From contig JAWKNK010000007.1 in the NCBI GenBank assembly GCA_041391745.1, forward strand, positions 62,001 through 126,000: DNA of 64,000 bases, in the 5' to 3' direction. This document shows positions 1-7,509 of the stretch, one piece after another. A program made the position numbers and the translations under genes. Under the pieces are notes generated by a model, which was not told the DNA's origin, made no database searches, and saw nothing but the letters and a program-made list of their open reading frames with translations. Numbering within the stretch: position 1 is the first letter of the stretch; the number at the start of each line of letters is the position of its first letter. The DNA is from JAIXWP01 sp041391745 (lineage in GTDB: Bacteria; Bacteroidota; Bacteroidia; Flavobacteriales_D; Sanyastnellaceae).

Positions 1-61
1 GGGTTTGCGCTGCGGCGAATAGCGATATAAAACTGAATAAAATCGTCAACAACTTAGCCAT
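1..61 (-). CDS. Secreted protein, N-terminal fragment only
   Basis: An ATG on the minus strand at base 61 opens a reading frame that runs off the left edge of the window. The 20 visible residues form a textbook signal peptide: a lysine after MA, a hydrophobic core, and a small-residue cleavage region ending AAAQT. The product is therefore exported, but its function cannot be read because only the leader lies in the window. The region upstream of the start is a tandem-repeat tract. Confidence 0.6.
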   Translation of the reverse strand, partial: MAKLLTILFSFISLFAAAQT

Positions 62-114
62 GAGGCGAAGATAATAAAATCTGGGGATGGGGGATGGGTG
101 TTAGGAGTTTGGGG

Positions 115-238
115 TTTGGAGATAGGGGTTTGGAGATAGGAGTTTGGAGATAGGAGTTTGGAGATAGGAGTTTGGAGTTTGGGGATTGGAGTTTGGGGAT
201 GGGAGATTCATTCTCATTTTCATTCACATTCTCATTCT
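115..238. repeat. Minisatellite followed by hexamer-like repeat
   Basis: Four nearly perfect head-to-tail copies of a 14-bp unit (TTTGGAGATAGGAG) occupy 115-170. Decaying copies continue to about 204, and a CATTCT/CATTTT-type tract runs from about 208 to 238. The strand asymmetry (G-rich then C/T-rich) and lack of any ORF mark it as noncoding. The rest of 62-482 holds only this tract and a dispersed repeat. Confidence 0.85.
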
Positions 239-287
239 ATGACAAGCGGTACTTCAATGGATGGTGCTGAATATTCATTTTCTTTTT

Positions 288-369
288 AACCACAGAGAAC
301 ACAAAGATTTCACAAAGAACACCAAGAAGCTCTGTGAACTTTGTGCACGGCTCTGTGTGCTTTGTGGTT
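288..369. repeat. Dispersed intergenic repeat, copy 1
   Basis: This is an imperfect inverted repeat. It begins AACCACAGAGAACACAAAG and ends CTCTGTGTGCTTTGTGGTT, with CTCTGTGAACTTTGTG inside. The outer ends pair with one mismatch over ten bases. The same vocabulary (ACCACA, CTTTGTG, CTCTGTG) recurs at 1884-2016, and a GCGAAA/TTGCG-flavoured relative occurs at about 1092-1232 and 8548-8665. Confidence 0.75.
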
Positions 370-482
370 GAGTTTCGTGAACTTTAACAAAGTCGCTTGG
401 TTCGGAAGGTTTGGCAAAAAGGGGAAGTGTGTGAGGGATTTATTATTGCTTATGGAACAGGATAAAATTTTACATTTAGAAA

Positions 483-1043
483 ATGAAAAATTTATTGATC
501 GTTGTAATACTTTTTTTTCACTTTTCCGCGATGAGTGCTGAAAGGGTAGATAGTGTGAGAATTCAAACGGGACTGGAGTTGATGTGGAAACCGATGCAAT
601 TACATTACTTGTTTTTTATAGGTAAAGCAATTAATTTAGGGAATCAAAGACTTCAAGTAAATTTGATGGCAGGGCCTTGCAGAGGATTTGTGTCAGGATG
701 TGGCATTGAGATGGATATTTTCAATCGAAAGGATTTTAATGCTACAATAGGCTTACAGTACATGTATAAATCATCAATTGAAGATTATATTCATGAACAT
801 GAGTTTGGTGCTCCAAAATACTATTTATCGAAATTAAACTGCGCAACGACTTCTCTTAAAATAGAACGAAGATTTTCTCGTATTAGCAGTGTTTTTTCTC
901 GCTTAGGCTGGATGTCAATTTTGAGTAATGGAGAATACAGTTTGGACGAGCCTGATGCGGGTTTAGAAAATGCTTTACGAGCTGATATAAGGAATGGGAT
1001 ATTATTTTCACTTGGAATAAATTTTAATATAGGTAGCAAGTAA
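483..1043 (+). CDS. Hypothetical secreted protein, probably a small outer-membrane barrel
   Basis: The 186-residue product opens with a signal peptide (MKNLLIVVILFFHFSAMSA, predicted cut near SAERV). The mature part has alternating hydrophobic/polar stretches and ends in a beta-strand-like segment (GILFSLGINFNIGSK), the pattern of small Bacteroidota barrel proteins. Family and function are not recognised. It stands alone between repeat tracts and has no operon partners. Confidence 0.6.
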   Translation: MKNLLIVVILFFHFSAMSAERVDSVRIQTGLELMWKPMQLHYLFFIGKAINLGNQRLQVNLMAGPCRGFVSGCGIEMDIFNRKDFNATIGLQYMYKSSIEDYIHEHEFGAPKYYLSKLNCATTSLKIERRFSRISSVFSRLGWMSILSNGEYSLDEPDAGLENALRADIRNGILFSLGINFNIGSK

Positions 1044-1091
1044 AGTGTTCAGATGTGATTTTTTTGCTAGTGAAATATTTTAAAGGAATAT

Positions 1092-1232
1092 CTCTTAGCG
1101 AAATTTTGCGAATTCTTTGTGTCCTTTGCGATGAAAAAATAAGCTCGCTCCTCAAAAGGGAGAGTTACTCATCATTGACAAAGGAAGCATTATTATCGCA
1201 GATAACGCAAGGGTTTTCGCAAAGGTTCGCAA
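1092..1232. repeat. Dispersed intergenic repeat, GCGAAA/TTGCG type
   Basis: The tract contains repeated words such as GCGAAATTTTGCGAATTC, CTTTGTGTCCTTTGCGATG, CGCAAGGGTTTTCGCAAAGG and TTCGCAAAG. The two halves are roughly complementary around a spacer. A 67-codon ORF crosses it, but its sequence is simply the repeat translated. It belongs to the same repeat world as 288-369 and 1884-2016. Confidence 0.6.
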
Positions 1233-1300
1233 AGATTACCAAGCTAATTGATGCTTAGATTCTATTTACATTCGAGAAAATCTTTACTGAATGCAAAGTG

Positions 1301-1385
1301 AAAGATTAGTTATAAAAACCAAAACCCTCAATCTCATCTATTCTTAACGATTCAGCTCACAAATGACAAGCGCTTTTCTGATTGT
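1301..1385 (-). pseudogene. Remnant copy of the gene at 4797-5123
   Basis: Read on the minus strand, bases 1313-1354 encode AESLRIDEIEGFGFY. This matches AESLNIDEIEGFGIR of the intact hypothetical gene at 4797-5123, and nucleotide similarity extends over roughly 70 bases (positions 4943-5010 of that gene). An in-frame stop lies just upstream. It is a short leftover of a duplicated gene, not an expressed ORF. Confidence 0.7.
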
Positions 1386-1386
1386 T

Positions 1387-1662
1387 TTATGAATTGTACC
1401 ACGCTCGAAATATTATTGCAACTACATAAATAGTTATTGAATAGCCATAAATCAAATTTGTTGTTTTAATTAATCTATTTCTCTTTTCTTCTTTCGAATA
1501 AGGTATTGGAAATAGATAACGTCCGCCGATGCCAGCACTGCCTCTTGTGTCAATACCTTTTGCCACTTTGCTGTCAACGGAGTCAAAGTACATGTGAATA
1601 ATAATTTTGAGCAGCACAACTGTGCCAGTAACAATTTCATATAAATGGAAATCAATCGACAT
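1387..1662 (-). CDS. Small hypothetical membrane protein
   Basis: The product has 91 residues from an ATG at 1662; an in-frame TTG at 1695 would add eleven. Two hydrophobic helices are visible, about residues 8-26 (YEIVTGTVVLLKIIIHMYF) and 68-88 (NLIYGYSITIYVVAIIF), separated by a charged, Gly-rich loop. No family is recognised. It is isolated in the repeat-rich accessory region, directly beside a gene remnant, so it could itself be a decaying gene. Confidence 0.45.
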   Translation of the reverse strand: MSIDFHLYEIVTGTVVLLKIIIHMYFDSVDSKVAKGIDTRGSAGIGGRYLFPIPYSKEEKRNRLIKTTNLIYGYSITIYVVAIIFRAWYNS

Positions 1663-1883
1663 GGAGCGGGATTTTGTGGTCGCAATTAAATTCAACTAAT
1701 AAGATAAGTTACCCCCATTGTTAAAACTGGGACTTGTCAAAATTACTTTTTTTTCTAGGCAAATTTTGTAGGGAAAAGTTTGGTTGGACTTATTTTATTT
1801 TTTCATCGTCAACTAACGGAATGTAACGCCTTTTCGGTGAGTTGCACATTGATAGGAGAATTACTTTTAGTTGCAAGCTTTTT

Positions 1884-2016
1884 AACCACAATGACGCTGA
1901 GAACGCAAAGTTTCGCAAAGGAGAAATAGCCAATATGAAGCTTTGTGAACTTTGTGTAGGGCTCTGTGCACTTTGTGGTTTACATTTTCTTTTTTACCAC
2001 AAAGAACACTAAGAGT
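1884..2016. repeat. Dispersed intergenic repeat, copy 2
   Basis: The tract starts TTAACCACAATGACGCTGAG, carries GCAAAGTTTCGCAAAGGAG, and closes with GCTCTGTGCACTTTGTGGTT at 1961-1980. A second half-copy, TTACCACAAAGAACACTAAG, follows near 1994. Its ends mirror the copy at 288-369. It lies inside the 430-bp gene-free stretch 1663-2095, in which nothing else was recognised. Confidence 0.7.
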
Positions 2017-2095
2017 TGTGCAGTACATATTTTTTTTGACAGTTCAAAGAACCATAACGGGGGACACCAATGTGTACTGAATGAGTAGTTTTAAT

Positions 2096-2755
2096 TCAGG
2101 TAAACGAAATTGACATTTCCATATATTCAAATCCCGTAATTTTTTTATCATCTAGTTCACTTTTAATATTTTCAGATATTATTGGGTCCATAATAAAAGG
2201 AGAGATAGAAAAAAAATCTAAGGTTGCATATTTATTTTTAATGACTAGTTTTTTTACTCTGATGATTGGCGGCGTTTCGTATTCGGCAAATTTGTCGCGT
2301 AGTAATTGACGTTTGTCTTTAGATGAGGAATTTAATTTGAATTCTTCAATGATCTCCAATTTCTTACTGACGATACAGAAAATAGTTTCATCGAAATTAA
2401 TCATTTCGGTTAGTTCATCTGAATACGGGTCATACAAGACGTACCACTTGTTATTTGTGGGTTCTATTATTTTAATGGGTATAAAGAAGACATATTTTGG
2501 AGTAAATTTTAAAATTGCTTCTTTAACTCGTTCGTTGACTACAAAATATGGAGAAACTCCAGACAGAACATCAGTTAGTTTAGCTGATTTGTTAAGGGTA
2601 AATACTGAATGGGTAGACTGCATTGGGTAGTTATCAGATAACTGTAATATGCTCATTGGGTCTTCAAGATGTGTTCCCGATACAGGGGTTAATTGTGGGT
2701 ATTTTCTACCAATTACTTTTACTTCAGAGGAAAAATCAATTTTATAATACTTCAT
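2096..2755 (-). CDS. Hypothetical protein, possibly immunity-like
   Basis: The start is the ATG at 2755 (MKYYKIDFSSEVKV), 29 bases after the upstream gene's stop. An earlier in-frame codon at 2791 would overlap that gene. The 219-residue product lacks a signal peptide and membrane segments, so it is cytosolic. A central stretch (SVFTLNKSAKLTDVLSG, then KYVFFIPIKII and WYVLYDPYSDE) recalls the style of DUF1629/Imm11-type immunity proteins, but this is only an impression. No toxin gene is adjacent. Confidence 0.55.
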   Translation of the reverse strand: MKYYKIDFSSEVKVIGRKYPQLTPVSGTHLEDPMSILQLSDNYPMQSTHSVFTLNKSAKLTDVLSGVSPYFVVNERVKEAILKFTPKYVFFIPIKIIEPTNNKWYVLYDPYSDELTEMINFDETIFCIVSKKLEIIEEFKLNSSSKDKRQLLRDKFAEYETPPIIRVKKLVIKNKYATLDFFSISPFIMDPIISENIKSELDDKKITGFEYMEMSISFT

Positions 2756-2784
2756 TTTTAGTATTGTTTTGTTCGAGTGTAGTT

Positions 2785-3342
2785 TTACCAAACAAATTTA
2801 AATCCAACAGATATTCCAAAACCTGATTTAAAGTATTTTCTAATATCGTTTTCAAGTTGAGGAGATTGTTTGGTATTATCAGCAGAAGACACTAATATTA
2901 ATTTATTAAGAAGGTTTTTATAAAAGACATCTACTTCGAGCAATGAAAAATTCTTTTTTTCTAGGTTGTTTTCAGTCCTTAGAGAATATGTTCCACCAAT
3001 ATTCCAGTAGTTTAATTTGTTTGTATGGTATTTATAAAAATTATCGCCTTTTTCTAGGATAGTTGTTTTTTCAAATTTGTATTCTGTACTGGTGCTAATC
3101 CAAATGTTGTGTTTTTTTTCCAAGTGAAATATTCCTATACCAATTCCGAGCTTATTAGAAAGCGATTCATATCTGCTCAGGTTAATTCCAGTAAATGCTT
3201 TTATCCTTTGCAAGGTATATCCTTGTAGTTCAAGACCGGTGTTTTTTGGTCCAACGTTGACTCCTACACCTCCTTGAATTTGACCGAACGAAATTGCATT
3301 TATAAATAGAAACGCAACTAGGAGTAATCTTCGCGGGTTCAT
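2785..3342 (-). CDS. Hypothetical secreted barrel-like protein
   Basis: The 185-residue product has a clear signal peptide (MNPRRLLLVAFLFINAISFG, cut before QIQGG). The mature chain has short amphipathic strands and ends FGISVGFKFVW. A terminal aromatic residue after a beta strand is typical of outer-membrane barrel proteins. It lies 29 bases upstream of the 2755 gene on the same strand, so the two may be co-transcribed. Function unknown. Confidence 0.65.
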   Translation of the reverse strand: MNPRRLLLVAFLFINAISFGQIQGGVGVNVGPKNTGLELQGYTLQRIKAFTGINLSRYESLSNKLGIGIGIFHLEKKHNIWISTSTEYKFEKTTILEKGDNFYKYHTNKLNYWNIGGTYSLRTENNLEKKNFSLLEVDVFYKNLLNKLILVSSADNTKQSPQLENDIRKYFKSGFGISVGFKFVW

Positions 3343-3431
3343 TATTTCTTTTACTAAAATTGAAAAAGGTTGGGATATAAGTGCTTAATAGGTTCTTGCC
3401 AGAGTTAGATACTACGACCTTTTGAGCATGG

Positions 3432-4002
3432 TTAATTCTCTTTATTTTTTGAAAGTAGTTTTAAAAAATCCTTAAGAGGGGTTATAAATATTATTCCTAA
3501 AGCATAAAAATTCTCACCACCACTGCCGTGCCAATATTCTATCGTTCCACCAATACCTTCGGATTTGAAGGTACGTTCATTATAATTATATTTACATATG
3601 GTCAATCTATGGTAGTTCAATCCACTGAACGTGTCTAATCGTTCAGATCTAGTAAAATATCTAATCCAATTATATCCGAAGGGAATATTCCAGCGTTAAA
3701 GGAAATCTACCATCTCTAAAAAACTCAACTCCAACTAATGTCTGCACCGAGTATCCTTTGTTTAAATATCCAAAAAATCTTTCACCATCTAGGTTAATCG
3801 AGAATGCTAAATTTTTTAAAGGTCTATAGAATTCTAATTTATTATGAAGTCTAATTGGCGATGAAAGTCCGAAATATCTGATCGAGTCATTGGGATGATC
3901 TAAATAAGAAAATCGTTTACTAAGTCCAAAATCTAATCGAACTTTTTGAGCGTGTGCAATCGTGCTAGTTAGGATGAAGAATAAAACAATAGTTTTTTTC
4001 AT
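3432..4002 (-). pseudogene. Frameshifted small outer-membrane barrel gene
   Basis: The first part (4002-3670) encodes a signal peptide (MKKTIVLFFILTSTIAHAQ) and barrel-like strands, then stops just after GRFPLTLEYSLRI. A second frame continues without a stop. It overlaps the first frame's end as RWNIPFGYNWIRYFTRSERL (about 3692-3633) and runs to LLSKNKEN at 3432. Joined, the two halves make a sensible protein of about 190 residues, so one small indel near 3670-3695 has split a single gene. Either it is a real pseudogene or there is a base-calling error. Function is not recognised. Confidence 0.7.
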
Positions 4003-4091
4003 AGGAGCAGCAAGCCTTTGTCGAAAGTAATACTTTTTGGGTAATCATCACTAACCTCATTGCAAGCTTAGTTTGCTGTCAGGCTTAAATC

Positions 4092-4361
4092 TCATTCAGG
4101 AACGTCTGTTGAAACTTCAAAGTATCTGCCCTCATCGTTGTTTATGTATATACTGGATTCTTTATTTGGAGCTATACTTACCTCGATTAATTCCTTTAAT
4201 GCTGACATTGTTATAAGAGAGTCATTGATATTCAAATTGCTCATCTTCTTGCGATCTTTTGCATAGAGTATTATTTTTTTTAAATATCCATTCTTTATAT
4301 GAGTCAAACAAGTATATTTTTCATATAAACTTTCTCCATCAATCGTTAATGGGGCATACAC
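4092..4361 (-). pseudogene. Probable 5'-truncated hypothetical gene
   Basis: The frame closes at 4092 with YFEVSTDVPE and reads sensibly upstream (SSDVYETWGEFYLKVYAPL) to about 4440, beyond the nearest possible start, a GTG at 4361. At 4439 the opposite strand begins to read as the tail of an XRE-type regulator. The likely history is that the front of this gene was lost when the regulator fragment was joined to it. An 89-residue product from the GTG remains possible. There is no recognisable domain. Confidence 0.45.
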
Positions 4362-4438
4362 TTTAAGGTAGAATTCTCCCCAAGTCTCATATACATCCGA
4401 GCTGACTTGGTACCAAAGCCTTTCTCCTAAAATAGTAA

Positions 4439-4585
4439 TGGAAGTTGCGTGGTGAACTAAAAATACTGGATAAAAAAACCTTGAAGCGGTTAGAGGATAT
4501 TGATAAGCTTTCAGATAAAGACAAGGATTACATTTTTTACACCCTTGACAACCTTATTAAAGCCGCTAAACTTAAAAGTTTATAA
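4439..4585 (+). pseudogene. C-terminal remnant of an XRE-family regulator
   Basis: On the plus strand an open frame encodes GELKILDKKTLKRLEDIDKL followed by SDKDKDYIFYTLDNLIKAAK and a TAA at 4583. This is the familiar tail found after the helix-turn-helix domain in Bacteroidota XRE regulators (LEDIEKL..DKDYIFYTLDNLIKAAKLK). A stop at 4436 closes the frame, and no helix-turn-helix part is present. It is a dead fragment that marks a recombination junction. Confidence 0.65.
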
Positions 4586-4796
4586 TCACCCGCAAGCCTG
4601 TAATGCAGAGGCTATTTTGAAACTTCTTTTTTAGACTTCACTTTTTTATAAATAAAAGCCAAAATTGTTGAGGATTCGAGCACAAGGCCGATATGCCAAA
4701 ACTCTTTCCCCATTGGCTAATGAGTGATTCTAAACAAACCTCCAAGTAATATGAGAACTCTCAAGACAATAAGTAGTAATATGTATTTTATATCTT

Positions 4797-5123
4797 TCAC
4801 TTCTCTTCAACAGTCTTAATAATGTGAATAACAGAGTAATGACCTAATAAGTCAACCCCCATCATCCAGATATTTTTGTTGTTCATTATTGGTGTAGCTT
4901 CCTCATTTTTTAATTCGACAAACAGGGCTTGTTTAGCTCTAATACCAAAACCCTCTATCTCATCTATGTTTAACGATTCAGCCCACTGATTACAAGCTTT
5001 TTCTTCATTATCCGCAATTACCTGAGATATGTAAGTCCCTCCTTTAAATTCCATAATGAACGTATACAGGCTACCGTCATCAGTTCCCTTTATTTTTTTG
5101 GCTATGATTTTCTCCTGTTTCAT
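4797..5123 (-). CDS. Hypothetical cytosolic protein
   Basis: The start is the ATG at 5123 (MKQEKIIAKKIKGTDDGSLY); upstream in-frame codons lack support. The product has 108 residues and no signal peptide or membrane helix. The alternating strands (YTFIMEFKGGTYISQVIADN) suggest a small alpha/beta fold. Part of the gene was once duplicated: a remnant with the AESL.IDEIEGFG segment lies at 1301-1385. Family not recognised. Confidence 0.55.
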   Translation of the reverse strand: MKQEKIIAKKIKGTDDGSLYTFIMEFKGGTYISQVIADNEEKACNQWAESLNIDEIEGFGIRAKQALFVELKNEEATPIMNNKNIWMMGVDLLGHYSVIHIIKTVEEK

Positions 5124-5221
5124 CCATTTTTTTCTTAAAGTGGTCTCGCTGCCTTTTCTTCCATGTAAGTTTTCTGTTAATTCCCGCAATTTCAGGCACA
5201 TTAAAATATCATTAAGACAGG

Positions 5222-5965
5222 TTATGCTTTTATTCGTTTCACCAGGACTCCAGAATCTACAATAAAGATATATTTCAGCTTGCCTCTATTATTAAATATA
5301 AGTAGCAGCTTATCTTCAATTCCGGCATTATACATCCTGATTCTTCTTACTCTATTTTTAACAAATGAAATTGATAATCCGTCATAAACGTCAGGATTAC
5401 CTGCTGTTTTTTCTTCAATTTCTTCAATATGACCAGCCGTGGTGTAGGTAAAGAGCACAAATAGTTGTTTTTTTTGGTAAAATCTTGAACTTCCTACCAT
5501 GTATAACAATTCATCTGGTGATATTGCATAATGTTTTTCAGCGCGAATATTTGATTCTACGAGATCAGTTAAATCGCAACCACAGAATTGGCCGTTGAAA
5601 GTAGCTATTTCTGTATTATTCGTTTTTAAAATAGTGTAGTTAATTTTTTTATCTATCGGTATGCTATCCGTTCTGCCTAGTAAATGTAAATAACTACAGT
5701 AATAGAAATAAGTCAAGGTATCACATATTGTGTCTGAAAAATCAATTGATTCTAACTTTTTATTCTTGAAGTTAAATTGATGAGATGTTATCCCACCTTC
5801 ACATTCCTTATATTCATTCAACACTATTTTAATATTATTTTTTACGGATATAATATTGATTGAGAATTTTTCATTGTCATATCTCACAGTATCACTCCTT
5901 GAATCAAGAGCAAAAAATAATTTGGGAAGTAGACAGATGATTAATAGGAATATTGCTTTTTTCAT
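5222..5965 (-). CDS. Hypothetical secreted protein, paralogue of 6060-6722
   Basis: The 247-residue product has a signal peptide (MKKAIFLLIICLLPKLFFA, cut before LDSRS). It shares its plan with the neighbour at 6060-6722: a secreted start, repeated beta strands, and a closing NNRGKLKYIFIVDSG that parallels FNRRGKIMKMYVLDF of the other. A CGC motif (FNGQFCGCDLTD) and a further cysteine pair could form disulfides. The two look like diverged tandem duplicates of a periplasmic or surface protein of unknown role. Confidence 0.65.
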   Translation of the reverse strand: MKKAIFLLIICLLPKLFFALDSRSDTVRYDNEKFSINIISVKNNIKIVLNEYKECEGGITSHQFNFKNKKLESIDFSDTICDTLTYFYYCSYLHLLGRTDSIPIDKKINYTILKTNNTEIATFNGQFCGCDLTDLVESNIRAEKHYAISPDELLYMVGSSRFYQKKQLFVLFTYTTAGHIEEIEEKTAGNPDVYDGLSISFVKNRVRRIRMYNAGIEDKLLLIFNNRGKLKYIFIVDSGVLVKRIKA

Positions 5966-6059
5966 AAATGTATTTTCTAGTTAATTCCACTCAAATATAG
6001 TAAGGTAATAAGTTCCCCTCATTCTTAGAAAAGTAATTATTCAAATAAGTGAAGTGCTT

Positions 6060-6722
6060 TCATAATGATCTCATTTTTCCATGAGCATATTTAAATTTCT
6101 TATACATACTAAGTCCTGTCCTTTGGTCAATAAAATCTAAAACATACATTTTCATTATTTTTCCTCTTCTATTAAAATATATTGTTGGGCTTGCCCTATC
6201 TGTTGAACTCATAATATTCATGAATCGTGTTCTACCTTTTTTAAATGTTAGAATTATGCCTACTTGTTTCCCAGGTGCAATAGTTAATCGCTGTTCAATG
6301 TATTTGATCGCTTCATCGTGAACATCAAATTGCATTGTAAATTGATAGATATCCTGACCCTCAATGGCCATGTGTGAGTAGGAAGCTAGTCGGTTATAAT
6401 CGCTTGGGTAAATGCAGTTTTCACACTCGCCAATCTTCACTTCCCACTTGTGATCAATTGGTTTTCTATACAGTATTTTCAGTTCTATTGTATCCTGATA
6501 ATAAACTATGCTATCCATTTTGCCTTTTCTGAAGTAAATATCATATCCAAATGATTTAGATTTTACATCATTCACATCTCGATAACTTAACATCATAATA
6601 TCACCACTTAAATATTCAATTGTGGTTGATTCATTGAGATGAAATATCGAGGTGTCTGAATTATTTGAATAGACCTTACCCGTTGTAAAGAATAATAATA
6701 TGGCCGATAGGATACATTTCAT
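6060..6722 (-). CDS. Hypothetical secreted protein, paralogue of 5222-5965
   Basis: The 220-residue product has a signal peptide (MKCILSAILLFFTTGKVYS, cut before NNSDT). A CENC pair lies near residue 100, and a basic beta-strand tail (RRGKIMKMYVLDF) aligns with the end of 5222-5965. Its start overlaps the end of the upstream membrane-protein gene by four bases (ATGA), so the two are translationally coupled. No known family. Confidence 0.65.
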   Translation of the reverse strand: MKCILSAILLFFTTGKVYSNNSDTSIFHLNESTTIEYLSGDIMMLSYRDVNDVKSKSFGYDIYFRKGKMDSIVYYQDTIELKILYRKPIDHKWEVKIGECENCIYPSDYNRLASYSHMAIEGQDIYQFTMQFDVHDEAIKYIEQRLTIAPGKQVGIILTFKKGRTRFMNIMSSTDRASPTIYFNRRGKIMKMYVLDFIDQRTGLSMYKKFKYAHGKMRSL

Positions 6723-7114
6723 AAGCGTCTGGTCTCGATATTTTTTAGATGTACATAGAAATGTCCCATTACACTTTGAGGTATAAGGCTAAAAAAGCTA
6801 TACCAAAAACTTTGAAAAAGAAAGAAATAAAGAATAATCACTAAAGTAGTTTCTAATATCAGTAGTCCTAGATGTGATTTGAATGGAAATATAAACATCG
6901 AAGTATTATTTATAGCGAAATTTATGATTATTGTTAGCAGTATTCCAGTTGGAATGAAAAGTGTAGCGAGAAATAAGATGATCAATAGTTCCTTGACATT
7001 GAAAGTTGTTTGGCCAAGACTAAAAGTTATATTTAGTAGTATTCCTAGAATTCCCAAGAGTATCCAAAGTAGCAGAGCATTTCTTCCTTTTATATTGGGT
7101 TTGTTAGTTTTCAT
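6719..7114 (-). CDS. Hypothetical four-helix membrane protein
   Basis: The 131-residue product has four hydrophobic segments, at about residues 13-33, 42-66, 80-101 and 102-120, with short charged ends. It is first in a minus-strand run and overlaps the following secreted-protein gene by four bases. A functional link between this inner-membrane protein and the two exported paralogues is therefore plausible. No catalytic motif is visible and no family is recognised. Confidence 0.6.
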   Translation of the reverse strand: MKTNKPNIKGRNALLLWILLGILGILLNITFSLGQTTFNVKELLIILFLATLFIPTGILLTIIINFAINNTSMFIFPFKSHLGLLILETTLVIILYFFLFQSFWYSFFSLIPQSVMGHFYVHLKNIETRRL

Positions 7115-7345
7115 CTTTTAAGGCGACTGATAATATTCCGAATGAGATAGGCAATTTAAAAATTTGATTTGGATTACAGATGCTTGAAGTAAGTTATTTG
7201 TTAAGGGGAGCTTTGAAGTACTATTCAATCCTTAGAGTTTAGTGATTTTTAAGAGTTCAGTCATAAAAACCATCCTCTTTGCGCATCCTTTAGTTTGTAC
7301 CCACGAAGAATTTTATCCGATTATTGTCAAAAATAGACTTCCCAA

Positions 7346-7414
7346 AAGAAACAGGGTGAATCAGTTTGTGTCGAAGGTTTTTAGCCTATGCCAAGATTTT
7401 GAACCCTGTTTCTT
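7346..7414. repeat. 12-bp perfect inverted repeat
   Basis: AAGAAACAGGGT at 7346-7357 is exactly mirrored by ACCCTGTTTCTT at 7403-7414, with a 45-bp spacer. It lies in the 388-bp gene-free stretch 7122-7509, about 100 bp before the transposase remnant. It could be a hairpin, or a leftover end of another element, since IS110 elements usually lack terminal inverted repeats. A 77-codon ORF through the region has no protein-like features. Confidence 0.6.
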
Positions 7415-7509
7415 AGGTACGATAGAACTAAATAGAAATTCGGGCTCACGACCCATTATTAAGGGCTTAGTCTAATCGTTCCACTTGGAAGTAAATAAAA
7501 CATAATTTT

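Noticed and set aside
341..541. 66-codon plus-strand ORF
   Set aside because: Its first part is the dispersed repeat and the rest overlaps the signal-peptide gene at 483 in another frame.
1055..1258. 67-codon plus-strand ORF
   Set aside because: It is the translation of the GCGAAA/TTGCG repeat tract.
7242..7475. 77-codon plus-strand ORF
   Set aside because: It has no protein-like pattern and contains both arms of the 12-bp inverted repeat.
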